Below are positions 50,045-62,712 of a stretch of DNA of 64,000 bases, piece after piece. The notes under the pieces were generated by a model that saw only the letters and a list, made by a program, of their open reading frames with translations, searched no databases and was not told where the DNA came from. The translations under genes were made by a program, and so were the position numbers. The stretch is from Buddleja alternifolia (taxonomy: Eukaryota; Streptophyta; Magnoliopsida; Lamiales; Scrophulariaceae): the NCBI GenBank assembly GCA_019426215.1, contig CM033393.1, forward strand, positions 48,052,645-48,116,644, given 5' to 3'. The first letter of the stretch is position 1; each line of letters starts with the position of its first letter.

Positions 50045-51244
50045 CATGATTAAATAATTATGGGCTCGGGTTTGTCGGGTCAGGGTATTCCCCTTCGTCT
50101 AGAATTAGAAAAATAAAAAAAAATTCCTAAGTACCTAAATATTGATTAAAACTCGATATTTCATAAGATGTCGGAATCACGTATATTCTTTCCTAATCTG
50201 TATTTGGAAATATCCTTTCGAAATTTCATTATTAAAGTGCGATATGTTTCAAGTTTATTCTAATTATTTTAATAAAGCTTAAGAAATTAATTAATTAAAT
50301 TATTCATTTAATTTAATATATACATGGTTTTTAATGGTTTGCTGAAAGTAATATGACATGTTCACGTTTACACGCATAAATTCTTTAGCGACCTTTCAGA
50401 AAAAAATGAGTATTTTTATAGCGATATTCACAGAGTAGCACAAATTTTAATATTTAAGTGAGGTTTTATAAAAAGTTTCCCAGAATGTCACAAAAATACC
50501 CAAATTACGAACTTGAAGCTTAACGAATTATGCCTAATTGTCATTAATTTGTTACTATGGACCAATACATAGCGGGAGCTAACCCTAGAAAACACAAGGT
50601 AATTGAAGTACTTAGTATTTAATTTGATTCTTTCACTCTTTAAGAAAAACAACAAATTACAATTCGACTAATGATTAAACTTGAAAGATTTCGTTTTGGA
50701 ATTATTTATAAAATGGTAACTTGTTTTATATTCTATACTCTGTACTCTTTTCCACGTTATTTAGTTTTAGGAGTCAAAGAAGTATCTTGCCTAGGTTTCG
50801 TATTGAACATATAATTAATTAATACCTTAAAAGACCAATTCACACTTAGATAAACTAAATATTCACAAATGCAATAACAAGAATATTACAAGAATATAAT
50901 GTGTACACAGGTAGTAACATAGTTCAGAAATCCGAACAGTAGAATATGAACTTTTTAAGTACATCCAAGAAGTCTCGAAAATAGACAAAACAGGTCTAAT
51001 TTCATTTACAATAGCACAGTTTACCAACTTTAGTACATACACTTGAGTAAAGTTCAAAGTTTCAAATCATATTCAAAGACTCCAAAATAGAATATTTAAC
51101 GCTGTAGCATTCGATTATTAAGGTTGCGTTGGGATGGAAACGGAACCCGGCTAAATACGTAGTCATCAACCCCAGAAAACATATATATAAGCTTTTTGAG
51201 TTGGGAGAAACTATTTTTGTTTTTCTTATAATTAATATATAAAT
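50045..51244. other. Spacer downstream of the SEP gene
   Basis: The first 60 bp continue the repeat that the hAT entered. The rest is AT-rich with no gene apart from the presumed SEP 3' UTR. Confidence 0.5.
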
Positions 51245-54200
51245 TTAAAGCATCCAACCAGGAAGTAGTCCATTGACATTTTGGACATCAGTTGCTGCAG
51301 TCATCTGGCTCGAAGTCACGGGATCATTGTACCTGTTTGTAGAGGAACAAAGAATTTTCAAATACATAAATTTATTTTTGTAGAAAAATGATAGTTAGAG
51401 GAAATATTCCTTATTTATTGATGGTCGCTCTTGAGTTACATGACAAGTGATTTTTTTATAAAATTAATTACTCCCTATAGTTAATTTATGTAAAGATATA
51501 TGGTCAAAGTTGTATTTAAGTGAACCTATATTTGGTATACATCGAAAATATTTGAAATTCAGAAAATACGCGAAAAATTGAATCTTTTGAAAGATTACCC
51601 AATCTGCAGATTAGAGTTGCAATCCAGAGGTTGAAAGAAATCCTGGTGAGAGTGAGCATGGTGATGGCTATATGTATTGCTTTGATCTCCTCCTACCCAA
51701 GTTTGCTGAATGTGATTTGCAGCATAAATTTCTTCCAGCTGACACAAAATTTAAAATAAATAAATTATCATCTTACACTGTGAAAAAGAATTAAACTAAA
51801 AATAGTTAAGGTGGACATACAAATTAATTAAATGTGACAATGTACTTCAAATATAGTCATAATATTTTGTAATTTGCTCACCTTCCTTTCTAAAGCCTTA
51901 TTCGCGTCAAGCATCATCTTCTCCTGCAGTCGAAAATATGAATGTTGTGATGATAGATACGAAATTAATAAAGAGTGTATTTGCGGATCGATTTGTGCAG
52001 ATACCTTCGCTTGAAGATCAGAAAGCTGATCAAGCATGACCTGTGTCTGCATAAAAATTTAGATACTAAAAAGTATTAATATGAATAAAAAAGGTATTAT
52101 ATTAAAGTATACCGTTAGATATGCTGGAACTCGAGTTAAAAATTCACTTAAATTTGGGAATCCAATTTAAAAAAAGAAAAAGAAAGACAGGGAACCCCGG
52201 AATTTCTTACTTATCGGTTAACACAAACAAAAAGGAGTAAATTAGAACACCCTCCAAATATTGACCTATAAATTAATGTCTCAAATTAATATAGGGCATA
52301 GATTAAAAGTGCAAAAATTAATATACGGAGCATTTTATTAAGAGAAAGACGCTTAGAGTAACCATCTTGTATATATGTCATGTCTCATTTTTCGAAACAA
52401 TTATTAAAACACCCATATTAACTACTCAGTACTTTACAATGTGATGACAATCGAACGGGAGGGCTGATTCGAATATGGTAGTTTTGCTTACCCTTGTAGA
52501 CCTAATGTGGTTCAATGATGTATCCAATTGATGTTCGAGGTGTTCAAGATCGTTGATGTTTAAGGGTCCCAATTCATCCCCAAGAAGATGCCTGATCCAA
52601 CACTTAAGTATTAGATCACGAAAAAAATGCGACATTTGTTGCATGATGTAGCACGTCAAGCAAATTTCTATAGCTCGTATTAGAGATGAATAAAGTTGAT
52701 TAAATACCTTTGATATCGTTGTAGAGACTCATATTTGGATCTTAATTTGAGATATTCCTTATAGCTGCTTTGCTACAAAAAAAGAGTTCTCAAAATTAAG
52801 TCAAATATATATTAATCATGTTAACGTGCTCATGCCATAACAAGGGACTAATAATATTCGATTTTGAATTGATGTTTCATATTAGTATTTCATTCATTCA
52901 TACGCACAACAATCATATAACATCTTGTGATGTATATTTTACAACTAAAGGATCCCGAATGCAATTGAATATGATTCTGATCTTAGTTTTTATTGGCAAA
53001 TTAAGCCATAACTTGATCAAAGATTGAGAGAGAAACTTGATACCTCAATATCCTTAGATGGATTATTGACTTCCACCGAACCGTAACTGCATTTTTGGTA
53101 CCTTTCAAGTGTCTTGAGCATGCTGACAGAAAAGGCAGATAAGTTAATTAAATCAATATATGACAGTTTCAAAGCGGTATTTCATCTCAGGTGTTCGAGA
53201 CTAGAAACAAATCCTTAATCACACTAGCTGCTCAAACACTTGAACTCATATGGTAGAAATAAAGCTTTAAACTTTCTTCGCAAAATCAAGAGAAATGAAA
53301 GCATGACCAAAGTTTAAAGATAATTTTCTTGCAAACGATCTATACATAATTGCGCTTGTATATAGGAACGTATTGAAAAAAGGGCTTTTACATATAATTT
53401 ATAATTGCAATTAACTAATGCTATTATATATATATTACATATATAATGATATCCTCCCCTGCGCTGCTATCATCAAAACATTGTCAACTTAGATAGCAAT
53501 TAACAAATCAATGAGCGATTCGCCAAAAAAATAAAAATAAATCGACGAGCATAAAATTTGTTGAAAATTGTAACCTGAAAATCTAGCCAAAAAGATAATA
53601 AGAAAGTTTAATTTTGTTGTCATGTCAAATTTTCTGTCCTTCTGAAGGGGCACAAATTAATTTGTCATGTCAATATATGAATCAATTATATATATATATG
53701 CTGCCACAAACCTTTATGTCAGTTTAATTATGTCATAATTGGAGTAATAATTAACACTGATCACCTTATGCATTTAAATTATATCCTCAATTATACTTCA
53801 AACTTCCTTTACAAAAACCCTAGAAGGATGTACACAATTTAATTTATAAATTAAAATAATTAAAAGGCAAAGGACGATGGGATCAGGCTAATAACCAATT
53901 AAAGAAGAGGAACAATTAAAAAATCAAGTATCAGACTAAAGAAAAATGTGTTTTTTCCACTGATTTAACCAACCACACTAACCAGGTACACCAAGAAAAT
54001 GTCAAAAAAATCTGCAAATTTTCATTTTCAAAAAAATAAAAATAAAACTCCCAAGGATCTTTCTAGACAATTTATACTTTTAAAAAAAGGGTTCAAATAT
54101 ACCAAAATCAAGAACCCTATATTTTACTAAACCGGACTAAAAACATAAAGATCCAAATAATTATTAACCTTTTCTTGAAGCAAGAAACATATGAATTTTT

Positions 54201-54483
54201 TTACGAAAAAAAAAAAAAGGAAAATGCTCAAACACAAACAAAGAAAAGGACAATTATTAACAATTGAATATAGAGATAGATAAAAATATATATAGTACTT
54301 GGAGGAGCTGCAGAATTCATAGAGCTTGCCACGGTTAGAGAAGATAATAAGAGCAACCTCAGCATCACAGAGAACAGAAAGCTCATAAGCCTTTTTGAGA
54401 AGACCATTTCTTCTCTTTGCAAATGTCACCTGCCTATTTATCTTATTCTCTATTCTCTTCAGCTCTACTCTCCCCCTACCCAT
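51245..54483 (-). CDS. SEP: MADS-box transcription factor, SEPALLATA clade (8 exons, 246 aa)
   Basis: Exons in coding order: 54483-54299, 53122-53044, 52772-52708, 52591-52492, 52046-52005, 51923-51882, 51738-51599 and 51332-51245. Sizes 185, 79, 65, 100, 42, 42, 140 and 88 are the standard SEP pattern, with GT/AG borders throughout. Residues 1-60 form the MADS domain ([20 protein letters not shown] ... GKLYEFC). The I region reads [19 protein letters not shown]. The K box spans about 90-171 ([10 protein letters not shown] ... [14 protein letters not shown]). The C domain is Gln/His-rich and ends LLPGWML, the SEP II motif of the SEP1/2/4-type (LOFSEP) branch rather than SEP3. It should act as the E-class bridge in floral MADS quartets. 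It appears intact. It sits upstream of FUL in the same orientation, about 18 kb away. Confidence 0.94.
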
Positions 54484-54492
54484 GATCCCTAC

Positions 54493-54548
54493 CTATATCT
54501 ATATATCTATCTATCTATCTATCTATATATATATATATATATATATAT
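54493..54548. repeat. Compound TATC/TA microsatellite in the SEP leader
   Basis: Starts about ten bases before the SEP ATG (TATC units, then TA units). It would lie in the 5' UTR, next to the start codon. Confidence 0.85.
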
Positions 54549-54690
54549 CCTTGTATATATGTATTTAATTTCTGGGTTTCCTCTCTTGGCCTCTTTCTTT
54601 TCACTAAATTTGCACACAGATTTTTGTTTACCAAAAGAGAGAATCTTTGAAACCCTAAAAAAAAAAAAAAGAACTCAAAAGGGAGAGTTT

Positions 54691-54700
54691 CTATATATAG
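54691..54700 (-). promoter_or_regulatory. Probable SEP TATA box
   Basis: The palindromic CTATATATAG lies about 210 bp before the ATG, and a pyrimidine-rich leader follows on the minus strand. Inferred from position and sequence only. Confidence 0.45.
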
Positions 54701-54973
54701 AAGAGTATAATTGTATGTTATTTGCTTTTCTCCTTTGCTCTAGATTTCTCTTAGGATTCTCTGTAAAAGTAATAGAGGATACTTATAGCTAGCATGTGAA
54801 GATGCAGATCAGAAATGAAATGAAAATTTAGGGTTCATTGCTTTAATATGAAGTGAAAGCTTTTCATGGTTTTAACCACTGTAAGAAGAGCGTGATTCTG
54901 GACTTCCAGGTATAGAGCGTGAAGAACACGCGTTTGAGATTCTATGGGAGTTAGACGCAACGCTGCTGGAGAG

Positions 54974-55029
54974 CACGTGGTGGTAGGAGTGAAAATCAGG
55001 CAGTTGTCACCAATTAAAACGGACACGTG
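54974..55029. promoter_or_regulatory. Two G-boxes upstream of SEP
   Basis: CACGTG occurs at 54974-54979 and 55024-55029, about 280-340 bp beyond the presumed TATA box. bZIP and bHLH factors bind such sites; use here is unproven. Confidence 0.5.
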
Positions 55030-55106
55030 TTGGATGCCAATTGGCTCGTAAATCTTCACACTGTGCTTAGCGGGATGATTCTATAACAGACCAAGTCCAA
55101 TGATTC

Positions 55107-55196
55107 TTTTTTTTTGGTTTATACTAAGGATTTCCTCCAACCGGACGCCGAAAACTAATCCCTTTGAGGCATAGAGATCACTGTGGGTTTCAACCG
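55107..55196 (-). mobile_element. 5'-truncated SINE upstream of SEP
   Basis: Only the 3' part remains, sharing CCGGACGCCG and AATCCCTTTGAGGCATA with the SINE at 30259. It is flanked by perfect 13-bp copies of AGTCCAATGATTC (55094-55106 and 55197-55209). Confidence 0.85.
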
Positions 55197-55209
55197 AGTC
55201 CAATGATTC

Positions 55210-55901
55210 GAGTGTGAATTTTGTGTCTTTTTGTTTCGTGTGAAGACCTCACACAATACACCTTGATATGTGAGAGATAAAAACTAGTATCATTAGAATC
55301 AGTCTAGCATAGATTGCATAACGTTTGGTAATAGGATTTTTTTTCCCATAGATTTGCTTTTGTTGCAAAAGGAAAATGGAAATAGGTAAAAAAAAAATTA
55401 AGCTACAATTTCCTTTACCAATAAATAAGTAAATCAAATTAGAAATACTAGAACCTAATTCAAATTTTAAACTTATAAGAACATATTGAATGTGCTTGTT
55501 AGGATTTAAATTTTTTATGATTAATGTGTTGTTTGGATAAATTTAATCTAAAATATTATTTCAAATATATTTGCATATGTTTTTATGATTACTTCAATTC
55601 CACCTATATTTATACTTATTTATAAGAGTATTAACTTTACAAAGTTTCCACAATTCCAAATCACTCACAAAATGCTACATTCATGGAGACGACTTAGCAT
55701 TTTATTGTTGGAAGAGAAAGAGAGATCTTTTAAAACCAAGCTTTGTTAGTAGATTACATTTAAAATAATAATTGATTAAATTAATTTGCAGAGATAATGA
55801 TTATTGGTCTAATTAATTTGTATGAACCGAAGATTCATATATACAAATGTGAGTAACTGAGTATTGGTCTAATTAATTTTTTATTCATTTTACTATTAAG
55901 T

Positions 55902-55940
<39 letters not shown>

Positions 55941-56920
55941 ATTAACTACTATGTATTTTTTTTTTAATTTTGAAATAGTCTTTATTATAAAATTAATTGT
56001 TTCTATTTAAGAGAGTACAACTCTAATAAGTTAACAACTTGTTAGATCCGTCTGCAAGGTAAGCGTTTTTAATATCTCAAGAGCATTTTTAATTCACGTG
56101 TTTTTTTTTTAACGGGATAATTCAAGTGTTAAGTACTATCAAAATTTACAACTAAATAAAAGGAAACCTAATTACCGAAGTTAAACCAAATAATTTATAC
56201 GTTACTAATCAGTACTAGTTCAATTCAGTTGCACATCATATAACAATATGTAGGAATTTGAAACCATGCAGATTTTCATGATTAATTAAGGTAAAAGATG
56301 TGGAAATTTACATATGACTTTTTATTATTTGTCCACATTATTAATCGTGATAAAGCATCATAACTGGACCGCGTGTTAAGTGGTGGGGCTACGGTGATCA
56401 AGTCCATCTTTATGTTCCGACGAGGTTTGAAGAATAGAACATGCAAAATAAAATAAAATAAAATAAAGCAAATCAGAAATCGTGTAAGAGAATTAAAATT
56501 AGGTATTCAAGATTTTTTTTAATATTTGAGAATGAGAAAGCAACATCCGAACTGTAATGTCGGGAGTCATGACCAAGATGATTACCAATTTACCACAACT
56601 TCTGTTTAGTCCATTGTTTCACATTTGCCATTTACCAACTTTGTGGAGTCCTTTTTGTTTCATAATAGAATTGTATTAAAGAACTTAAAAAGAAATTAAC
56701 ACAAATTGGTATGTGTATTTTTAATTTGATGTAAAAAATTTAATCAAGATAAATGAAAGGAAATAGAAGATCTTTTGAAAAATAAGTGCACAATTATGTT
56801 TTCGTGGTTGATTTTAGATGAAATGCAATTTGAAGTACTCAAAATGTGGGCATTTACAAGACAGAATTAATATCGATAGTGTTTGGCAACACCTTATTGG
56901 TGACATCACAAATGTTTGTG
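55210..56920. other. AT-rich intergenic DNA
   Basis: No gene. A TA microsatellite lies at about 55907-55937 and AAATA repeats near 56447-56465. Confidence 0.6.
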
Positions 56921-56935
56921 ATAGATCACTTTCCT

Positions 56936-57129
56936 TCTTTTTTATTGGTTTCCCCACGGGGTGTCCGTACCGGCTTTCGCGCACCTCGACTAATCCCCGC
57001 TCGCGGTGCGTGGCTGCCGCTGCCCAAGCATTATTTTGACAACGCTGGGAATCGATACTGAGAACACACCAGGTCGACCCCAAGTTGTCCCAATAGTAGT
57101 CTTATACCATTGGGCCAAGAGGCTTGGTT
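56936..57129 (-). mobile_element. Au-type SINE
   Basis: On the minus strand the head has an A-box-like TTGGCCCAATGGTATAAG and a B-box-like ATCGATTCCC. The body then reads GCGGGGATTAGTCGAGG and GTGCGCG up to CGGACACCCC, the hallmark of Au SINEs. Perfect 15-bp target duplications ATAGATCACTTTCCT flank it (56921-56935 and 57130-57144). The ORFs here (56814-57083) are shadows of this GC-rich insert. Confidence 0.92.
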
Positions 57130-57400
57130 ATAGATCACTTTCCTCTGAACATACATAAATCAGATCATAAATGTGTTGAACTCAATCAATCACTAAATAG
57201 AATTAATTTCTCAAGCGAGAAATGTGCGTTTATCTTGTCTAGCGTTTTTAGTTATTTGGTTCATCTATACATATGCTTATTGCTTTCATGTGGTTAATTC
57301 TGTACTCTTCTTTCGCTTTACTTCTGGATTTAATGCTTCTATCTTCTTTTGTTGTACTTTCGGATATAATGTGACGAACATTTCTATTGAGTAGTTTTAA

Positions 57401-57659
57401 AGGATAATTGCATATCATACCTCTGTGAAATATGAAATCTGCACACATCTTCTATGTGTTAAAAAAATAGCCTGAAATAACCCTATAATTTTCAAAATCC
57501 TGCACGAAACCCCCAACCCATGCTACCTTCCGCGGATTTAACACGGATTGGGGGTTTCGTGTAGGATTTTGAAAATTATAGTGTTATTTCAAGCTATTTT
57601 TTTAACACAGAATGTGCATGTTTCATATTTCACAGGGGTATGATATGCAATTATCTCTC
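57401..57659. mobile_element. Near-palindromic MITE (259 bp)
   Basis: Arms of about 110 bp starting AGGATAATTGCATATCATAC and ending with the inverted GTATGATATGCAATTATCT. The 7-mers GTTTTAA flank both sides. It could form a long hairpin. Confidence 0.8.
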
Positions 57660-58654
57660 GTTTTAATGAAGTGTTTATTAATTGTTCAGAAAAAAAAAAA
57701 AAAAGAACACATGGGATGGCAAGTATGTATTTTGCAGTCCTGGTGTACATCAGTTCTACAAAATTACTCTCTTATAATTGATACTACATTTACGGAGTAG
57801 AGGTTGGTTGATGACTTATGTATATTCATGTACAGCGATTTGAATTTATTGATTTGAACAAGTTTACTTGATTGTTATGAAAAAGAGATAATTCATTTCG
57901 AAAGAAATAATGACACATTTCATAACCATCTATATTTGTGATGGAGATATTTCATACAACCATTGAACATGTGATGATGGTCGATTGTGTGAAAATAAAT
58001 GACTTAGGTGAGGGCACGTTGAATTTATGTCATCAAGTCAGTGTTGTAAATATATATACATAAATTTGTAATCCTTATAAACATATACATGTACATGTAT
58101 ATATATATGATATGCCCTATTTTGGGCATTACATTTTAATTGCAAAAGAAACCTTTCAAATACACTATTGGGCCGTTTGGGCCCAAGTCTGTGTTTTTTC
58201 TTGGGTCGGGCCGTTCAAAATCCTACCTGACGATCCGAGAACCAAGAAACCTTCGATATATTCACGTGTTATCTTTCAACCGATCTATATGCTTTGGTCG
58301 TATTCGTACACGGTGTCATCTATAAATAATCTCATTTATCACTGAATGTGGGCCACATAGTCATTTTTTCAATTTCTTTCTAGCATTTATTAAAAGTATA
58401 ATGACCTATACCACGATATAGGATCTGAGTAAGACTCATAAAAATATTACGAGAATTATGTCCAAAACAATTTAGACATCTGAACTACGTTAAACTTGAT
58501 CCTCGTGATAGGTACGTAAACAACTTATCTCTAGAGTGCAATCTATATTTCTCTTATCTCCGGGTTATACCCGACCCGAGCCTCGACTGACCCACATCGT
58601 CACCTAGCCCGAAAAATGACCCAGATTAATATATATTTATATTGTTGTTTATTG
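57660..58654. other. Intergenic DNA, no gene seen
   Basis: ORFs here have no recognisable domain. The segment 58160-58270 is somewhat richer in GC but unassigned. Confidence 0.5.
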
Positions 58655-58671
58655 TAATACTCCTACTATTT

Positions 58672-58837
58672 TCAGGTTCATAATGTGCCCCTGAGCCCGG
58701 ACGCTCAAGACTAATCTCTCGAGGTATTGTAGGGCACAATTGTGGGGACATCTCCCAATAAAGTTTTTTGCATCTGTTAGGATTTGAACACAAGAACTCT
58801 TACATAAACTGCTTCCAAACAAGCCAACTTCTTTTGG
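58672..58837 (-). mobile_element. tRNA-derived SINE with 17-bp target duplication
   Basis: Flanked by TAATACTCCTACTATTT and TAATACTCTTACTATTT (58655-58671 and 58838-58854; 16 of 17 identical). The minus strand carries an A-box-like TGGCTTGTTTGGAAGC and a B-box GTTCAAATCC. The inner part (CGGACGCTCAAGACTAATC, CTCGAGG) is a distant relative of the 30259 family. Confidence 0.85.
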
Positions 58838-58979
58838 TAATACTCTTACTATTTAAAATAATGAAATATAATTTATAGGCAAAATAAGCTGTAATTTCTA
58901 AAATATATAATTAATCTTCTAAATACAAAATGATTGAAAAAGGTGGAACGGTGGGAGACACAACCTTAGACCACCAGTC

Positions 58980-59340
58980 CAGAAGAGCAAAAACGAAAAC
59001 AATTTTAAGTCCGTTAAAAAGGTCGGACGAGGACTGACGTCTTTTCAGTCTTTCCGTGAATCTCCGTCATGTCCCGTTTATATTTTCGCGTCCCCATTGT
59101 AAGATCTACAGTATAATTGCAACGTGTCGTTCTCTAATTGATTGTCTGGTGGCAGGAGCATTGGGGTGCAACAACGATCAGCGACGGCAGCACAGTAAAT
59201 TCAACATCCAGTGGACACGTGCCGTGATGTTACAGGTGAATGATGAGTGGGCTTTCGTACCTGAAAATTTGCCGGTGTGTCAGGCGAGAAGAGGGGCCGT
59301 TTGCCATTATCATCAATCTTTTTCATTATAAATCATTATG
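58980..59340. other. Unassigned GC-richer island
   Basis: Stands out from its AT-rich surroundings. It holds a G-box (CACGTG, 59216-59221) and a 91-codon ORF (59056-59331, +) with no recognisable domain. It could be an exon fragment, a promoter or a repeat relic. Confidence 0.3.
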
Positions 59341-61004
59341 AACAATCTATTACTGGTGGATTGGTCATACTCAAGCTACTCGACTCGAGCTTTATGATTT
59401 AGTACTGTAAAGGCACACCGAATGCATGTGTAAAAAATAAAATTTCATCCTTTGATGCTGATGTTGATGTACCTGACAATGTTATGGAGTTATTTGCTAA
59501 ATGAAATTATGATTCTCAAAAAAAAAAAAAAAACGTGCGTAAAAAATAAAAATTGATATGAATTTTTAAAATTACATATAATTAAGTCTAAATAAAATGT
59601 GAGAACAGAGAAGGAAAAATAGATGGAAAATAAAGTTAAATATGCTTATAAAGAAAAAAAAGAGAGAGTGGGGACGAGAAATGTTGGAAAATAACGTGTG
59701 AAAAGATAAAGGAGAATTGGATATATAACAATTTGTTAGTTAAAACTCGTATTATACACATATAATATATGTATGTACATACCTACGTATAATTGCAAAA
59801 AGCTCTTTTTTTCATATGCATTATGAACATGATGAATAGCACTCGCACTTTTAAGTTTAATCGTTTATTAAACGTAGTTTTAGGTTAAATCGTTTAATAC
59901 ATGTAAATTACGTATTCCGTATTATGCTTGACAAATAATAATCTATGCTTGGTCAAAAGAAATTATTGTTATTTAAAATTTGAAAATTATGTTGAAATTA
60001 TTATAATTATTAATTGAATATTATACAATTAAAAAACACAAACATTAATAATTTATCAAAATTAATAATTGTTAACTACTGACTTATACAAAATATTTTT
60101 TTCATAATTTAAAAATGAGTACAAGCAATATATTTTACAAAACAAACATATAAATAAACAGTATTTTTACTCCCAAACAATTCATTTTTATTCGTATTTT
60201 ACCTATACGCTTACGAATTCGTTTATTTCTTGTTCCCATACTTTTTAGCTGATTTTTTCACAGTAACTTTCAATAAAAACTCATGATATATTCGTACGTA
60301 TTAAATACCAAATTTTTGTCGTCTATATTTAACTAACTAGAGATAACATTCCACTACATTTGATTTCATGGACCATGTGGTTATTACGTCAGGTGACCAA
60401 AATACATGAGATGACACTATGGTGCACCAACACCCCTTTCACATAATAATTCTAATTAGGTTTCATCAAACTCCGGTCCACATAATAATTCTAATTAGGT
60501 TTCATCAAACTCCGGTCCAGTATCCATTCTTTAAGTCACTCTTCAATTATAAGGTAGCATAGATTTTTTTTTAATTATATTTTTTTTATTCTCATTTTCT
60601 TATTATATCTTTCATAGCAATTACTAGTTGATTTGATTTAATTAGTTAAAATGGGTTAATTTTATGAAGTCAATAAACCATTTCTTTGGTAAACATCCAT
60701 TAAACCCTTGTATGATATATGTAACTTTCACTAAACCTTCTGATTATATATTACCGCTAATATGTACGTAGGGAAAATTAAAGGGAAATTAAGGGTAAAA
60801 GGTTCAAATTATAAAGGTCATTCTGACAATGCATTCTCAAAATTATTTAAATGAATTTAAGCAATGCTTTAATGTTGGCTTAGAAGACTTGAGCGCAAAT
60901 AATTTAGTAATGCGAAGTTTATTTGAGTTTTAAGCACAAGATAACGTTGATATGAGCATTAGACATGTGACACGTACCCACAACTGGATAATTTTATGGT
61001 AAAT
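59341..61004. other. AT-rich intergenic DNA with repeat scraps
   Basis: Contains a partial copy of one arm of the foldback element (about 60160-60350, matching 39600-39800) and a perfect 39-bp tandem duplication at 60441-60518. No gene. Confidence 0.6.
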
Positions 61005-61129
61005 CGGGAGTGTTATTCTAATGTGTACCGTTGTGTCTATCTCTTTCATACAATTGTGTGGGATCCACACACAGTATACCTCAATATCTCAATGTGTGAA
61101 AGAGATAGACACAAGGAGTAATACTCCCG
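61005..61129. mobile_element. Short palindromic MITE (125 bp)
   Basis: CGGGAGTGTTATTC at the left mirrors GAGTAATACTCCCG at the right. Inside, GTTGTGTCTATCTCTTTCA is inverted as TGAAAGAGATAGACACAA. Confidence 0.75.
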
Positions 61130-61135
61130 GTCCAC

Positions 61136-62609
61136 TGATAAGTGCAATATTTATATATTTTATTACCTCTATCTTTAGCACTTTATTGTGATTATATGGC
61201 CATTGAAACTGATTTTATCTCATTTTGTGATTTAGACAAGATTTGGAGTGCAAAATATCAATTTCAATCAAAATGGCAGATTTGGCGATATTTTGGAAAT
61301 ACTGATATATCTGGAGATGCATAAGTTAGTTTCTATTGAATCTTATCCAGTTGGAAAGCTAAGACAAAGGCCTACATTTCTTGTGAAGATGTCCAGGCCC
61401 AGTTCGGAAGTTTAAGGGCCCAAAAGTGTTCAAGAACAGAAGATTTCTGTTCTGGACTGGACTGCGCAACTGTGGTGAAAAATTCATAAATAGAGTTATG
61501 TATCTTGGATTTAGTCAAGGCCCATTGGAATTGAAAGATAACACACGAATCTACAACTTTCTAGAAGGAGTTGAAGTCAGATTTGAAGGTTAATTAGAGG
61601 CAATTCAAGGTGTAAAGGGAAGAATATATTCTCCATGCTTTGATGTTAAAGGGAAGAATATATTCTCTATGCTTTAATGTTAGAGAAGAATATATTCTCC
61701 ATGTCTTGATAAAGGAAGAGAGAATATATTCTCTCCATGATTATAGCATCTTTTCATTGCCTATATATATGTCTTGCAAGACTTGAAGAGAACAACAACA
61801 AAAACAAGAAGAAAACAAAGAGAAGAGAGTTAAAAAAATAGTATTTTCAAGTTTTATACTTACAATTATGAGTAGCTAAGTTTTTATTTCGATTCAAAGG
61901 AGTTCATTTTGATTCACATGTTGTGAGACACGGAGCTTCATCTATCTATCTACGGTTTGATTATTTTTTGATTCTTATTCTTAATGTTCATGCTTGTTTA
62001 GATAATAATCTAAGGTGCACATTAGTTGATTATCTATTACAATCTATTGCTAACAAATCTTCATAATCCGTAATTGTTATGTTTGATTTGTGCATATAGC
62101 AATTAGGTTTTCATGATTAGGATCCCAATTTTCGTTGATAACCTAAGGGAAACATTAGAGTAAATTAAATAGTTGGCGCTTGATTAAACTATTGTTTATC
62201 CTTAGTCGCTTCTAATTTGTTATGCTATTATTAACATGATTAGGATTGCTTAATACCGAGCCAGTTGATAATAAGAATTTAATCGGGTGCTGGGCTTTGG
62301 TTAATGATATACGGAAGTTAATAGGGATATAAATAGCTGGTTATTTATGTTCTTGGCTAAGTAATCAAAGAATAGATAGTATTTTAGGTGTCTATGATCA
62401 ACTTGAATTGAAGAACGAACTATCCTTGAATCGATGCTTTACATTTATTGAACTTCTTATTTAATTCCTGTCATTATTAATTCATCAAACAAACCTCCCC
62501 ATTGAATATCATTTTGATCAGCCAATCTCTAGGGTTCGACTTGGACTTACGAGTACTACAAATTCTTGTGAGAACAGTAATTATATTTTGGTGCATTCGA
62601 CACGTACCA
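61136..62609. mobile_element. Gypsy-type solo LTR (1.47 kb)
   Basis: Begins TGATAAGTGCAATATTTAT and ends in CA, with a perfect 5-bp target duplication TCCAC (61131-61135 and 62610-62614). The tail CTAGGGTTCGACTTGGACTT followed by GGTGCATTCGACAC resembles plant Ty3/Gypsy LTR ends. A 34-bp imperfect repeat (AAGAATATATTCTC core) lies at 61616-61740. No internal domain is next to it, so unequal recombination between LTRs is the likely origin. Confidence 0.85.
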
Positions 62610-62712
62610 TCCACCATAGAAAAATCCCACTCTAGCCTTAAAGTTGTGTGACATATATCTTATCTAATATACTATTGAGCGTTCGTACTCAACGTCATAT
62701 TGATTTTTATGA

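Noticed and set aside
56814..57083. Overlapping ORFs of 71-89 codons on both strands
   Set aside because: They coincide with the GC-rich Au SINE and have no protein signature.
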